A stretch of 64,000 nt of DNA. It comes from Cryptomeria japonica. Its lineage: Eukaryota; Streptophyta; Pinopsida; Cupressales; Cupressaceae. Both the position numbers and the translations under genes were made by a program. Below the pieces are notes generated by a model that made no database searches, was not told the origin of the DNA, and saw only the letters and a list, made by a program, of their open reading frames with translations. This document shows, piece by piece, positions 21,753 through 33,839 of the stretch (position 1 is the first letter of the stretch; the number at the start of each line of letters is the position of its first letter). Where the stretch lies: positions 470,884,573-470,948,572 of the forward strand of contig NC_081409.1 in assembly GCF_030272615.1 (NCBI RefSeq), read 5' to 3'.

Positions 21753-22384
21753 TATTCATCTAAACAGAACCAGAATCTAAAATCTCAGAAGTAGCTATCG
21801 TTGATGGCACTACATTCATCAATGAAATCAAGCAGAGATATTTCCATCACCCTTCAGAATATTCACTCTGTTCTGCATTGTACGAAGTTACTGAAATTTG
21901 ATACAATTCTCTATAAGCTAGACGGACTTTCCTCTGAGCTGCCAAAATGATGTTGTGGATGATTTCGATTTATTTTGACTGTTTATTACTAATTGATGGC
22001 TTGTAGAATTTATAACCAATTTCCAGTCTGTTATAGCTAACCTTAGTTAATTATCATTTGATTTCTGGAATTTATAATTAATGTTTTATAGCGTACGAAT
22101 TTGTCTGTCCATTCTTATGTCAGAGGTGTTTTGGTGCACAGGGTGCTGATCATGTGTATTATCCTACCGAATATCGAACAGAATGGTGCAGCAGCAATAG
22201 AACATTGCGTCCATGTTTTCTATTTGCAAGGAAATTCACTCGGGGTGCGGCTTTCCAGCTATTAAATCATGTTCACTTGGATGGCCATTTCAGAACAGTT
22301 CCTGGTCACCAGTCGGGACCTTTGTCTTTGTTAAAAGCTAATCTTACAAGTTCTAAAAGTGGCCCATTTGGGCGTGCTCGCTAG
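21753..22384 (+). other. Possible host exon relics, unknown product
   Basis: Two stretches follow plausible splice acceptors. TGTGTTGCAG at about 21743-21752 precedes a segment with an open frame MALHSSMKSSRDISITLQ to its stop near 21949. GGTGCACAG ending at 22141 precedes a second segment whose frame runs to TAG at 22384 and ends SSKSGPFGRAR. Base composition is more balanced than around it. I recognise neither peptide. They could be 3'-terminal exons of a gene or pseudogene, captured gene fragments, or chance. Confidence 0.25.
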
Positions 22385-23014
22385 AAAATTAACAACATAC
22401 CTAGAATTTGTGGGGTGTTCATGTATTTTTTCTTTTTTATTTTGAGAATTAATCCATGAGTTCTCTTAGACAATTCTTGGTGGTCGGTAAAATCAGTGGG
22501 TATAGGAGCTTGTTTATCCATTGTTTAAAGAGCTCTGTAGTTCTTGGATCTAAGGACCGAGTTAGCACCAACGGAGGAGGTTATAGTATTTGCTAAATCA
22601 AATATATCATACATGCACCAAGCATCCATATCCTAAGTCTTTTGGTTATCATGGAGGTGCAATGCTGAGGAAAAGTTCGACGTGCTTGTAAAAAATTGAA
22701 TACGGACATCTTGTTTCTTTGAGTTTAAAACAATAAAATCATCAATGTTGCACAAGCCTCGTATAAAGTTGTTGCTTGAGATTGGATGTCTGCAAATCTT
22801 GGGTCCAAAGCTTTTGTGAGCTTTGAAATTGAAGAGGAAAAAAAAGGTAAATTTGCATTTTAACTGGTGGACTTTTGATAACCATTGAACTTTATTAATA
22901 TGGTTGAAGGTTAAGGAGTTGATTCTTAATTTAAAGTAATTATTGTAGAGGGAATAAACAATGTCCAATACAAAAGCTATATTAATCTACGGGTAAAGAG
23001 AAAATATTTTAATA
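22385..23014. other. No gene recognised
   Basis: AT-rich. Short open frames on both strands show no motif. Confidence 0.4.
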
Positions 23015-23214
23015 CAGCTTGGTGGCGTCGGGTAGTTGGCCAAAGGTCTTTGATCTAGGTTCGTGAGGTCTTGAGGTTGACTCTTTGTTCCAACTTATCC
23101 GATGGGCGGTTGTTGCCGTCCCAAGGATTAGTCTTGGCTGCTCACCCGAAAGGCGCAAGCTCGGGTGCTTGAGTGGGACACACCCTGAGTGAACAAAAGA
23201 AAAACAAAAAAATC
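23015..23214 (+). mobile_element. tRNA-derived SINE, about 200 bp
   Basis: A GC-richer segment with an A-box-like TGGCCAAAGG and a B-box-like GGTTGACTC near its 5' end, an unrelated body, and an A-rich tail (AAAAGAAAAACAAAAAAATC). It is flanked by a perfect 9-bp duplication ATTTTAATA (23006-23014 and 23215-23223). It is non-coding and would need LINE enzymes. The family is not recognised. Confidence 0.65.
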
Positions 23215-23223
23215 ATTTTAATA

Positions 23224-24021
23224 TGATTTGAGTATTATTAATCAGCTGAAGAAAATCAACTAAGACATGTAGATGAACGCTTATTGAAATATAAATAAGA
23301 TATATTAGGGTTTTGAAATATAAAGATCTTAAGGAAAAATGCTGGTCCTAAGGAGTAAGGAGTATTATGGGTTTGCTATGCAAGGATTGAACTTTAAGAT
23401 GACCATTAGTCAATCTTGTAGTTTGAGTTAGTAGTAGTAGCAAAAGAGATTAAGAATGTCCCATGGTTTAAATAAATGTAAAGTTGATTATTAATTCTGC
23501 TTAAGCATAGTGTAAATTGATGAGTGATTGTATTGATGTCTTTGTAGCATGTCTTGATAGTGGATGTAGATTGTTCATTCTCCTCAAATTCGTGCTCACT
23601 CGTGTGTTGGCAAAACTAAATGTGTATACATACCAAGTAGAAATAGAGAAAATATACTATGGTAAAAAAAAATATCGACTTTTTAAGTCTTATAAATTTA
23701 AAATGAATCTCAAAATATAATCATATATATGTGCCTCAATTGAATTATGTGCATTATAAAGATGTGAACATAAATTAAATAAAGCAATGACTAAGAATTC
23801 AATGTGAGATACAAATTTGAATCGTAATTTGAAAATCCAAGTATAAAAAGTGAAATGTAAAACTAAGAGAGCATACCTAAAATGTGCTCACTTGTATTGG
23901 AAAGATGCCCCACTTTTAGCCCCCAAGAAAAGCAAGCATGATCACACTTTATGCCATTGTTCTTTAGGTGTGTCTATAGGTGTTTCTTTATCACATTGAT
24001 TACAAGAATGTATGTCTAAAG
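23224..24021. other. No gene recognised
   Basis: AT-rich flank of Copia-2. The last five bases, TAAAG, are that element's target duplication. Confidence 0.45.
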
Positions 24022-24822
24022 TGTTAATTTTAACACTTTCAGATTAATGTAAACTCATAAAATCAGAATTTAGTTGCTAACTAAATTGATTAGATGAAAA
24101 ATTTATAGTTTTCCAGATTTAGGCATAAAAGATCCTCAGATCTGATTATGGATTATATTCATATGAAGATTACAACACTTATCTCAAGTACTTGAAGATG
24201 ATTGCACTTAGGGCTGATAATGTCTTCCACAATACTGCACTGTCACAAGCATCAAGTTGTCAAGTCTGCCCCCTTTAACACTTCCAACAACAATCAGGGC
24301 CAAACCCTAGGTCTGCATTATATTGCATCTGAAGTCTACACTTTGCTGGATTGCAACCTTAGCACCTCAGTTCACTCTCCATATGAATGAATTTCGCACC
24401 TTTAATGACAGATAGACTTCGTCGTAAAGGCAAATGTAATTCGCTGTAATATTGCTTCTTCAAATTCGCATTAGGCATATATGTATTTCACATGGAATGA
24501 TGATGGATGTATTTTAATGAGGTGAATGTGTCTTTACTTATATGAGGTGCAAGATCCATTTATGTCGGCTTAAGATAAATTAATGACCTTTAATTTATGT
24601 ATCTTTTAAATTGAAATGCATTATAGATAGGGTTGGCCCTATTCATGTTTAGCACGTTATCCTTCATGTGGCGTGGGGTTTTATTATGTAGCTTGGGGTT
24701 TAATGGAGTGTCGTGAGGTATAGGCCCAACCCTACATGTTGGAGAAGGGGCTGGCCCCCTTGGGCGGATTCCAATGTTGCCCAGGGCAATTGGAATCTGC
24801 CATTCCCTAATTACAATCAACA
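24022..24822 (-). repeat. Copia-2 3' LTR
   Basis: Minus strand: TGTTGATTGTAATTAGGG...GTTAAAATTAACA. It lacks about 74 bp present in the 5' LTR between GCATAA and AAGATCCTCAG. Confidence 0.95.
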
Positions 24823-24830
24823 CTCCCTCT
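24823..24830 (-). promoter_or_regulatory. Copia-2 polypurine tract
   Basis: AGAGGGAG on the minus strand, touching the 3' LTR. Confidence 0.85.
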
Positions 24831-24988
24831 TAATTAGGGAGGAGAAACATAACCATAATCTTCCATCTTGCACACAAGCAAATAATGGATTACATAATCA
24901 GAATATTGTAGTCTTCCATCTTGCACACAAGCATATAATGGAACTAAATAATATAATCTTCTAGCTCACACACAAGCATAAACTGGAT

Positions 24989-25118
24989 CCACCTTACATT
25001 GCCCGCAGAGGGTGGAGAGGATCTTTTCTACCATCTTACATTGCCCGTAGAGGATGGTTAACAATTACTCCTCCCTGAGAAGATTACAATACCACCTTAC
25101 ATTGCCCGCAGAGGGTGG
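24989..25118 (-). repeat. Array of three 27-nt hairpin repeats, Copia-2 3' untranslated region
   Basis: Units at 24989-25015, 25031-25057 and 25092-25118. Stems are CCACC/GGTGG, CCATC/GATGG and CCACC/GGTGG, and the middle unit changes both arms together. The loop contains GGGCAATGTAA on the element's strand. Same position and consensus as in Copia-1. Confidence 0.85.
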
Positions 25119-25137
25119 TTTGATACAACACAATGTA

Positions 25138-28100
25138 TCACTGAGGTTGAGACTCCCTCTCAATCAGGGTTACATTTTCCACAACACCAAGTCTGTCCCT
25201 GAAGTACACAAACTTCACTTTGGACAGAGGCTTGGTAAGAATATCTGCAACCTACTCATCAATGTTGACATACTTTAGCTGAATGACGCTTCTTTGCACC
25301 ATATCTCGAATGAAGTGATAATGAGTTTCCACATGTTTTGACCTGTCATGAAACACTGGATTGATGGACATTTTGATACAACTCTAATTATCACAATGAA
25401 TAAATGTAGGATCCCAAGGCTGACCAAACAGCTCAGCAAGAAGCTTACGAAGCCACACTGCTTCTCTAGAAGCTACGCTTGCTGCAATATACTCAGCTTC
25501 AGCAGTACTTAGTGCAACTGAGAATTGTTTTCTGCAAGCCCAAGAGATCATAGCGGATCCTAAGCTGAAACAAATACCGGAAGTGCTTTTCTTGTCTTTG
25601 ATGCTTCCGGCCCAATCTTCATCTGAATAACCTTCCAAGGGTATTGAAGTGTTAAGTGGATACTTCAGCCCATAACCAACTGTGCCACGCAAGTATCTTA
25701 GGATGTGCTTGGCTGCAACAAGATGAACATGTTTAGACATGCTCATGAACTGGCTGAGAGCATTCACTGCAAAACATATGTCTGGTCTAGTGTTAACTAG
25801 ATACATTAGTGATCCAATCAACTGCCTGTTTTTTGATGGATCTGCAAAATCCGAGTTAGCTACAGAAACACTTAACTTCTTTAAGTTAGATTCCATAGGA
25901 GCAGACATAGGTTTACAGTCCATCATTCTAAATCTTTTCAAAATATCAATGGTATACTTTCCTTGATTTAGAAAAATTTCGTTAGATCTTTGCCATACTT
26001 CTAGACCTAGAAAATAATGCATTAGACCTAAGTCTTTCATTTCAGTTCTGAAGCTAGTTCTTTCTTACATCTAATGATAAGTTCATCTTTACCAGTAAGA
26101 AATAAATCATCCACATACAGAACTAGAATTAACATTTCATCATTGAATAACTTAAAGTAGATGTTAGAGTCAGCATCATTTTTACAAAAGCCTAAACTTA
26201 ACAAGTATTTATCAATTCGTTCATACCAAGCACGAGGAGCCTGTTTGAGGCCATACATAGCTTTCTTCAACCTGTACACATGAGTTATTCTATCTTGATT
26301 CTCATAACCCTTAGGTTGTTCAATATAGACCTCTTCCTCAATGACACCATTAAGGAAGGCAGTCTTAACATCCATCTGATGTAGCTTCCAACCTCTAGCT
26401 GCAACAATAGCTATTTTAGTTCTAATAGAAGTATATCTAGCAATAGGAGCAAATGTTTCTTCATAGTCTATGCCTTCCTTTTGAGAAAAACCACGAGCTA
26501 CAAATCTAGCCTTATAGTTTTCAATACTACTATCAACATTATGTTTAATTTTAAATAACCATTTAGAGGAAACAACAGATTTACCTTTGGGTCTGGGCAC
26601 AATATCCCAAACATCATTCTTGATGGTTGACTGATACTCTTCATCCATAGCAAGCTTCCAGGCATGATGGTTCAAGGCTTCTTCAACATTGCAAGGTTCA
26701 GATTCAATGAGATTGCACATCAATGCAACGTAGTTGGAGAATACTTGAGGTCTCTTGGTTTCACGGAAGGTGCCACTGGGAGCAACAAATCTTTCGACTT
26801 CTTTAATGTTGTTTCTTACCCAAAGTGGCCTCTTTTTGGTAACAACAATGTCACTAGGAATGTCAGTGGGATTCATGGGCTCTGGTGGATCATTATGTTC
26901 TTCTTGAGGTGGAGGTTCAACAGGCTCCCTCTGAATCTCAAGGTTAGTATCAACATTCATATCTTGATTGTCATTAGCTTCATCAATAACAGAAGAACCT
27001 TTAGATTTCTTAAAAGCAATATCTTCTTCAAAAGTAACATCCCTACTTACCTCAACATATCTTTGACCAGGGATATAGATCTTGAAGGCCTTGGAGGATT
27101 CACTGTATCCGACTAGCATGCCTTTCTTTTTGGAGGGCTCCAACTTGGTTCGCTTTTCCTTGGGCACATGAACATAAACAAGACTTCCAAAAATTCTAAG
27201 GTGATTGATGTCCGGTTTGGATCCTGTGAAGGCTTCTTCAGGGGTCATGTTCTTTAGAACACGGTGTGGACATCTATTTTGGATATGTACTGTTGTTCTA
27301 GAAGCTTCAGCCCATAGAAAGGTCTGCAAATCTTGATCATGAATCATAGCCTTTGTAGCCTCAACAATAGTCCTATTTTTCCTTTCAACAACTCTGTTTT
27401 GCTGAGGATTGTATGGAACACAAAACTCCCTCTTAATTCCCGACTCAACACAAAAATCATAAAAACAATGGAGGTGTACTCACCTCCATTGTCAGATCTT
27501 AAACATTTAATTATTTTACCATAGGAGTTTTCAGTTAATGCCTTAAACTCTTTAAATTTACTTAAGACTTCATCAGATTCTTTAGATTTCAAGAAGTAGA
27601 TCCAAGTTTTCCTAGAGAAATCATCTATGAAGATTACATAATAAAGAAATCCATTAGGAGATGCTATAGACATAGGACCACATAAATCAGAGTGAACAAG
27701 TTCTAGTTTATCTTTAGCTCTATTTTCACTTTTATGAAAATGACTTTTAACATTTTTACCTATAGCACAACCTTTGCAAGTATTATCATGAATTTGACTG
27801 AGTTTAGGCATACCTTTGACTAACTTTTCAAGAGAGGGAAGTGCTTGATAGTGTAAGTGTCCAAGTCTTCTATGCCACAGCTCACAGGATTCGGGAGCCT
27901 CATTAATGAAGGCTTGAACAAGGTTAGTAGAGAGCTTATAAAGACTATCATATCTATTACCAATTATACGAGCAGATTTAAAACTGGATTTCTTAGGCCA
28001 AGCAAGTACTTTTCCCTCAGAAAATGCAATTTGATAACCTTTATCTTCTAGAGCAGAAATGGAAATTAAGTTTCTTTTAATTTCAGGAACAAACAAGATG

Positions 28101-29182
28101 TCACTAAGGTGAAGTGAAATACTAGAGTCTAAATTTAAAGTAGTGCCAGAACCTCTTACCGAATATCGAGCATCATCACCAATTACCACGTGAAGGCTGA
28201 TATCCTTTTCTACTAAGTCTGAAAGATGATCACGATAGCCTGTGATGTGTCTGGAAGCACCACTGTCAATCAGCCACATATTACTGTCTGTAGGTATGCT
28301 TCTTGACAGGGCAGAGATGAATAAGAAGTCATCATATTGTTCTGAGGCTTCATTTAGGTTGGCTTCTCTCTGAGTAGGATCATTCTGACATTCTTTAGCA
28401 TAGTGATCAAATTTGTCACATCTGAAACATCGAACACGAGAGATATCTCTCGGTTTCTTCCAAGAGTTCTGAGAACTAGATGGTCTGAATTCCCTATTTC
28501 TCTTTGGATAATGCTTCTTCCAATTTCCACCTTTCTTGTATTGGGCAGCAAGCATATGTTGGTCATTTACATGAGGACTTTTGGTTTGCCCTCTTGAGAT
28601 CAGACGAGACTCTTCTTGAATGCAATCATTCTTAAGGCGATCAAGGGTAGGTAGCTCAGTTCTACCACTTATGGTTTGAATAAAAGACTCTCATGAGTGT
28701 GGTAAACCATTTAGAGCAATCATGACAAGGTCCTTGTCTTCCATGTTATGTCCAATTGAGCCTAGCTGATTCTTTAGTTTTGAAATTCTCATAAAATATG
28801 AAATAACAAAATCTTCTTTTGACATTTTGATATTAAGTAGTTGTTGTCTTAAAGTAATTGCCCTACCGAGATTGTTAATTTCATAGGTACCTTGTAGATA
28901 ACTGAACATTTTCCTTGCAGTAGTGAATGAGACAATAGAGGTGAGTAGGTGGTCTTTAACTGAATCAATGAGAAACTTTCTGGCCTTGACAACATCCTTT
29001 TTGAATTGTTTTAGCTCAGCTGCATCCGTAGGTTCAGTTAGCTCTTTTGCTTCTATGAAGTGAAGAAGATCTTCTTCCTCTAGAGCCAACATGATTCGAA
29101 CCTTCCATGCAGCAAAATTGAGATTCCCATCAAGCCTATCTTCAACTTTCAGCCCCATTGACCTGACCTGTGAATGAGACAA
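25138..29182 (-). pseudogene. Copia-2 gag-pol polyprotein (stops, frameshifts)
   Basis: Starts at the Met of MSHSQVRSMGLKVEDRLDG (29182). Gag is broken by TGA at 28691-28693 where Trp is expected, the same codon that is TAG in Copia-1. Then follow a CCHC knuckle CFRCDKFDHYAKEC, protease LIDSGASRHITG, the integrase finger LWHRRLGHLHYQ...CKGCAIGK, and core blocks FIDDFSRKTW and RSDNGGEY. A frameshift near 27400 falls in the integrase. RT shows YVDD (26106-26117) and QMDVKTAFLNG. Another frame change lies near 26037. RNase H shows YSDEDWAGS, with a TAG at 25379 replacing a Gln codon before the end at ESQPQ. It is better preserved in RT than Copia-1 but cannot make a full polyprotein. Confidence 0.92.
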
Positions 29183-29240
29183 AAATCTGGAAATAAAGGA
29201 GTCTTAAATTCTGAAATCTGAAAGTTGATCTAGCCTATAG

Positions 29241-29251
29241 ATCTGATACCA
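29241..29251 (-). promoter_or_regulatory. Copia-2 primer-binding site
   Basis: TGGTATCAGAT on the minus strand, touching the 5' LTR; complement of initiator Met-tRNA. Confidence 0.92.
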
Positions 29252-30131
29252 TGTTAATTTTAACACTTTCAGATTAATGTAAACTCAGAAAATCAGAATT
29301 TAGTTGCTAACTAAATTGATAAGATGAAAGATTTATAGTTTTCCAGATTTAGGCATAACAAAGAAATGAACAAAAATAAGAACAAGACACGGTTACCTTG
29401 GGAAAACCTCATAGGAAGAAAAACCCAGCCAGAAAAGATCCTCAGATCTGATTATGGATTATATTCATATGAAGATTACAACACTTATCTCAAGTACTTG
29501 AAGATGATTGCACTTAGGGCTGATAATGTCTTCCACAAGACTGCACTTTCACAAACATCAAGTTGTCAAGTCTGCCTCCCTTAACACTTCCAATAGCAAT
29601 TAGGTCCAAACCCTGGGTCTGCATTATATTGCATCTGAAGTCTGCACTTTGCTGGACTGCAACCTTAGCATCTCAATTCGCTCTCCATATGAATGAATTT
29701 CACACCTTTAATGACATATATACTTCGCTGTAAAGGCAAATGTAATTCGCTGTAATATTGCTTCTTCAAATTCACATTAGGCATATATATGTATTTCGCA
29801 TGGAATGATGATGGATGTATTTTAATGAGGTGAATGTGGCTTTACTTATATGAGGTGCAAGATCCATTTATGCCGGCTTAAGATAAATTAATTACCTTTA
29901 ATTTATGTATCTTTTAAACCGAAATGTATTATAGATAGGGTTGGCCCTATTCATGTTTAGCACGTTATCCTTCATGTGGTGTGGGGTTTTATTATGTAGC
30001 GTGGGGTTTAATGGAGTGCCGTGAGGTATAGGGCCCAACCCTACATGTTGGAGAAGGGGCTGGCCCCCTTGGGCGGATTCCAATGTTGCCCAAGACAATT
30101 GGAATCCACCATTCCCTAATTACAATCAACT
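29252..30131 (-). repeat. Copia-2 5' LTR
   Basis: 880 bp, ending on the minus strand in GTTAAAATTAACA at the primer site. The longer of the two copies. Confidence 0.95.
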
Positions 30132-30136
30132 TAAAG

Positions 30137-32146
30137 ATATATTGCAACTCATCTCGATTTCCCTTACATACCTTTTGTTTTGCAAAGTAATTTTCATAGG
30201 GGCACTAAAGGAAACCATTATGCTCGCACATATTATGCCATTGGTGTTCATTTATATGTAAACACTTTCTCTATTACCATATTAAGGTCTTCAATTTTAA
30301 TATTGACGCGTGATGTGCTATATTTCTTAGACTTTTCAATTAAAACCAATAGGTTTTCCTCATGGTTTGGAAGATCCTTGTTCACTTTTACTCTCATATT
30401 GAGGTATAGTAAGTTGATTATAATATAATTAAGTCCCATATAATTATAATATGTCATCTATAGACAAAAACAAATAACCAAGAAACTATCATTGAATCCA
30501 TTTCCATTTCCATAAAACTGCATACACCAAAAACAATGTGATATGTATCCATGCTCGTCATGGGGTGCAACAGAATACGAACCAAGGTTTTTACATCTTT
30601 TTCGAGACAATGGCTCTTCCTCACGTCATGCTTGTCCTGTATGTGGATTGTCATTAACCGATTGTCCTGTTAAAATTACTTGAGATCCTTCAGACGACAA
30701 TTCTTTAAACAAATCTGTTGTGGCGAAGAGTCAGAGTTTCTCTACAGGCATAAGAGCTCGAAAAGCCTTTGCTTGCCTTGCCTCCTCTTCTCCTAGTGTT
30801 GAGGGTGGAAATCAACCATTTCATGCGGCAAGCTCCAAAATATCAAGTGACACTCAAACTATATCATATTTGATATTTCTCCTTTAAATCTTCTATGCTT
30901 CTCCAGACTAGTAATGAGAGGCAACCATTGTTTCCCTTCATAGACCACGAGATAGTGAAACATTTCAACATTTTATTATTATCGCGAATCACTAAGAATG
31001 GTCATTATTTTTAGCCACAACATTTAACAAGGGTAAAGATTATCCATCAATCAAACAAGCACCATGATTGTAATCATTAGATAAATCATCAAGATCAAGG
31101 AAGAAGCATCATCATCATAATTACATAAACTATGATTCCTAGATGTATGTATCATAATTTTAATAAGAATCTCTGTAATAGATAATGAAGCATTAATTAT
31201 ATTGACTGGGTCTTAAGATGCTACTTTTTTTTTTTCCTTCATAAATCAATAAAGTCTAATCTTCAACAAGAAAATGAAGATAGTTACGCTCAAAATTTGA
31301 AGATGCAACAAAAATAAGAGTTGTTGTGTTCTCAATCTACTTTCTAAACTACTAATTTATTTTAAACTACTAATTTATTTTAAAACTAGTGAAGATTAAG
31401 GGCTTTAAAAAGGGGAAGCACACAAAATGGTCTTGTTTTTTTCCAAAAAAGTAACATAGGCCTAGTGTTTTCCCCTTAAAATGTAGTTTATTTAGAATTT
31501 CAAAAATTGTTTTGGTTAGAAATTAGCTAACGCCATGTAGTTTATACCGAATTTTTCAACTAATTTGAAATAAATATATGGTTTTTTATTAAATTTTAAA
31601 GTGGACACATCCTGAAAAACATAATTTTGAGCGTGCTCTCCCATAAACTTTTTGAAAACTAATAAAAAATTATTATTTTTAAATATATGTAGAATGGACT
31701 TTAGTTTCTAAAAATGTAATTTGTTTCAAAATTTGATTAATGAATAAAAAATAATATCCAAAATACTACATGTTGGTTTGTGACAAAAAATAGACACACC
31801 AACAAAAGAAATTAAAGATGAAAACCTTAACATAATCAAAATATGAAATAAATTATATGGTTAAATATTTAAGAGAGATTAATATCATTGTGGTTTATTT
31901 TCAAAATGCGCATTGAAACATGTACAAACTTGATGGAGAGAATGACCATAAATGTGTGAAAAATTTCTAATTGTAAAAAAACACGTCTTTGGCATGAAAT
32001 GGTTGTACAACCCTTTGGGTTGGATGTCAAAGGCAAATCCCAATAAAATAATTTGGTGAGCACTAAATGAAAATGCATTTTAAATTTGTGTGTTTTCATT
32101 TGGTTATTGCTATATTTGACGAGTGCCAAATGCAAATGCACAAAAT
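30137..32146. other. AT-rich intergenic, no gene recognised
   Basis: No supported coding region or repeat boundary. The part from 31400 has long A/T runs. The motif AAATGAAAATGCATTTT begins to recur after 32060, leading into a palindrome. Confidence 0.45.
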
Positions 32147-32208
32147 GAAAATACATTTTCATTTGGTGCTAGCCAAATTTGGCTAGCGCTAAATGAAAAT
32201 GCATTTTT
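32147..32208. repeat. Near-perfect palindrome, about 62 bp
   Basis: The core is ATTTTCATTTGGTGCTAGCC facing GGCTAGCGCTAAATGAAAAT around AAATTT, 21 of 23 arm positions pairing (32155-32200), extending further with few mismatches. No flanking duplication was seen. Confidence 0.85.
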
Positions 32209-32221
32209 AGAAGGGTAGAGC

Positions 32222-32287
32222 CAAATTGCCCTCTTTCTCTTTGTTTTTCTCTCTTCTATTCTCTCTCCCTCCAATCTCTAGGTCATC

Positions 32288-32330
<43 letters not shown>

Positions 32331-33700
32331 ATAGGATTTATGATATAGGGTTTAGGGTACATAAGGTTGAGGGTATTTCTCATATTGATAGTTCCCTCTA
32401 TCTCTCCATTTCCCCCATTCTCTTCTCTTTCTCACTTATCTCTCCCCTCTCTAGGTCTCTCCCTCCCTTTCTTTCTCCCTCTCTATCTCCCCCTCCCTCA
32501 TTACCCCCATATCTATCTCCCTCCCCCTCTCCTATCCACTCTCCCTCTGTTATCCTCCCTCTCCATTGTCTACGTCATCACCTCTCCCTCTTTACCCATC
32601 CCCTTTCTAGTTCTCTCCCTCCCTCTCCATCTCTTCTTCCCCCTCTCTAAGACATCCCCTCCCTTTCTTCCTCTCTCCATGTCTATCTCCCCCTCCCCCT
32701 TCGAACCCCCATCTCTCTCTTCCTCTCTCTCTTTAAACCCTCATATTTCTCTTCCCCTCCCTCCTTAAACCCCCATCTCACCTCTCTCCTCCTCTAATTC
32801 CCTCACATCTCTTCCCCTCTATCTTGTCTTTCCCTAGTTCTCTCAATCCCTCCATGTCTACATCTCCCTCCATCTCTTCTTACTCCTATCTCTCTTTGTT
32901 CTTTTGTCTATCATCTTCTCCCTCCCTCCCTCCCTTCTCTAGGTCTCTTCATCCCTTTCATCCTCTCTCCTTCTCTATCTACCCATCACTCCTTACCCCC
33001 TCCCCACCCCCCCCTCTCTCTCTTCCATTTTCTAGGTCATCACCTCTCCCCCCTACCCTCTCTATCTCCCCTCTTTAGGTTTTTCACTCCCTCCATCTCC
33101 ACCTCTCTACCCCTCCATCCATGTTACATTACCCACCTCTTTCCATCCCCCTCTATCTATCTCACCCCTCTCTCTCCCATCTAGGTCTCTCACATCTCTT
33201 TCTCCCTCTAGGTCTCCCACCTCTCTATTTTTTCCCATCCTAGTTCTCTCCCCCCTTCTCCACCTCTCTCCCTCCACCCTTCCCCATCTCCCTTTATGAA
33301 CTCTCCCCTCTCTGGTTCTCTCCCTCCATTTCTTCCTCTCTCCCTCTCTATCTCCCCCTTCCTTATCCTTGCCTCCCTCCCTCTCTTCTTCTCTCCCTCT
33401 CTTATTGTTTCTCCCCCCTCTATCTCCATTCTCTCCATGAGTACCTCTCCCTCCCACCCTCTTTCGCTACCTCTCTAGGTCTCTCACACCCTCCCTATTT
33501 ACCTGTCTACCTCTCCTTCCCTGTATCATTACCTACCACTCTCTCCCCCTTTATCTCTATCACTTCTATCTCTCCCCTAGGTCTCTCACCTCTATCTCCC
33601 CCCTATATCTCTCCCTTCTCTAATTCTTTCCCTCCCTCTCCACCTCGCTCCCTCCCTCCTTACCTCTCTTTCTCTCTTTGTGAACTCTCTCTCATTTTAA

Positions 33701-33734
<34 letters not shown>

Positions 33735-33839
33735 CTTCACATCTCTACCTCTCCCCTCTCTAGTTTTCTCATTCACTCCCTATCTACCTCTCCCTCCCTC
33801 CTTAGCCCTCTCCTCTTTGTTGTTTCCTCTTTCCTCTTC
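32222..33839. repeat. Polypyrimidine (TC-rich) satellite array, block 1
   Basis: Nearly pure pyrimidine on the plus strand, built from degenerate CTCTCCCTCC units with a higher-order pattern: landmarks TCCATGANTACCTCTCC and TTTGTGAACTCTC recur and are shared with blocks 2 and 3. It includes a pure (TC)n run near 32290-32327. The long proline/serine/leucine-rich (plus) or arginine/glycine-rich (minus) open frames here follow from composition and are not genes. Confidence 0.9.

Larger units (their letters stand above)
24022..30131 (-). mobile_element. Copia-2: complete Ty1/copia retrotransposon
   Basis: Minus-strand element of 6110 bp with target duplication TAAAG (24017-24021 and 30132-30136), primer site, full gag-pol region and polypurine tract. 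The LTRs differ in length (801 against 880 bp), mainly through a deletion of about 74 bp. The outermost base of the 5' LTR has changed (AACA to AACT in plus-strand reading). Coding sequence is recognisably the same lineage as Copia-1. Confidence 0.95.

Noticed and set aside
32327-33457. Long proline/serine/leucine-rich frames on the plus strand and arginine/glycine/glutamate-rich frames on the minus strand
   Set aside because: Stop codons are rare in polypyrimidine or polypurine DNA, so long frames are expected; the sequence is satellite.
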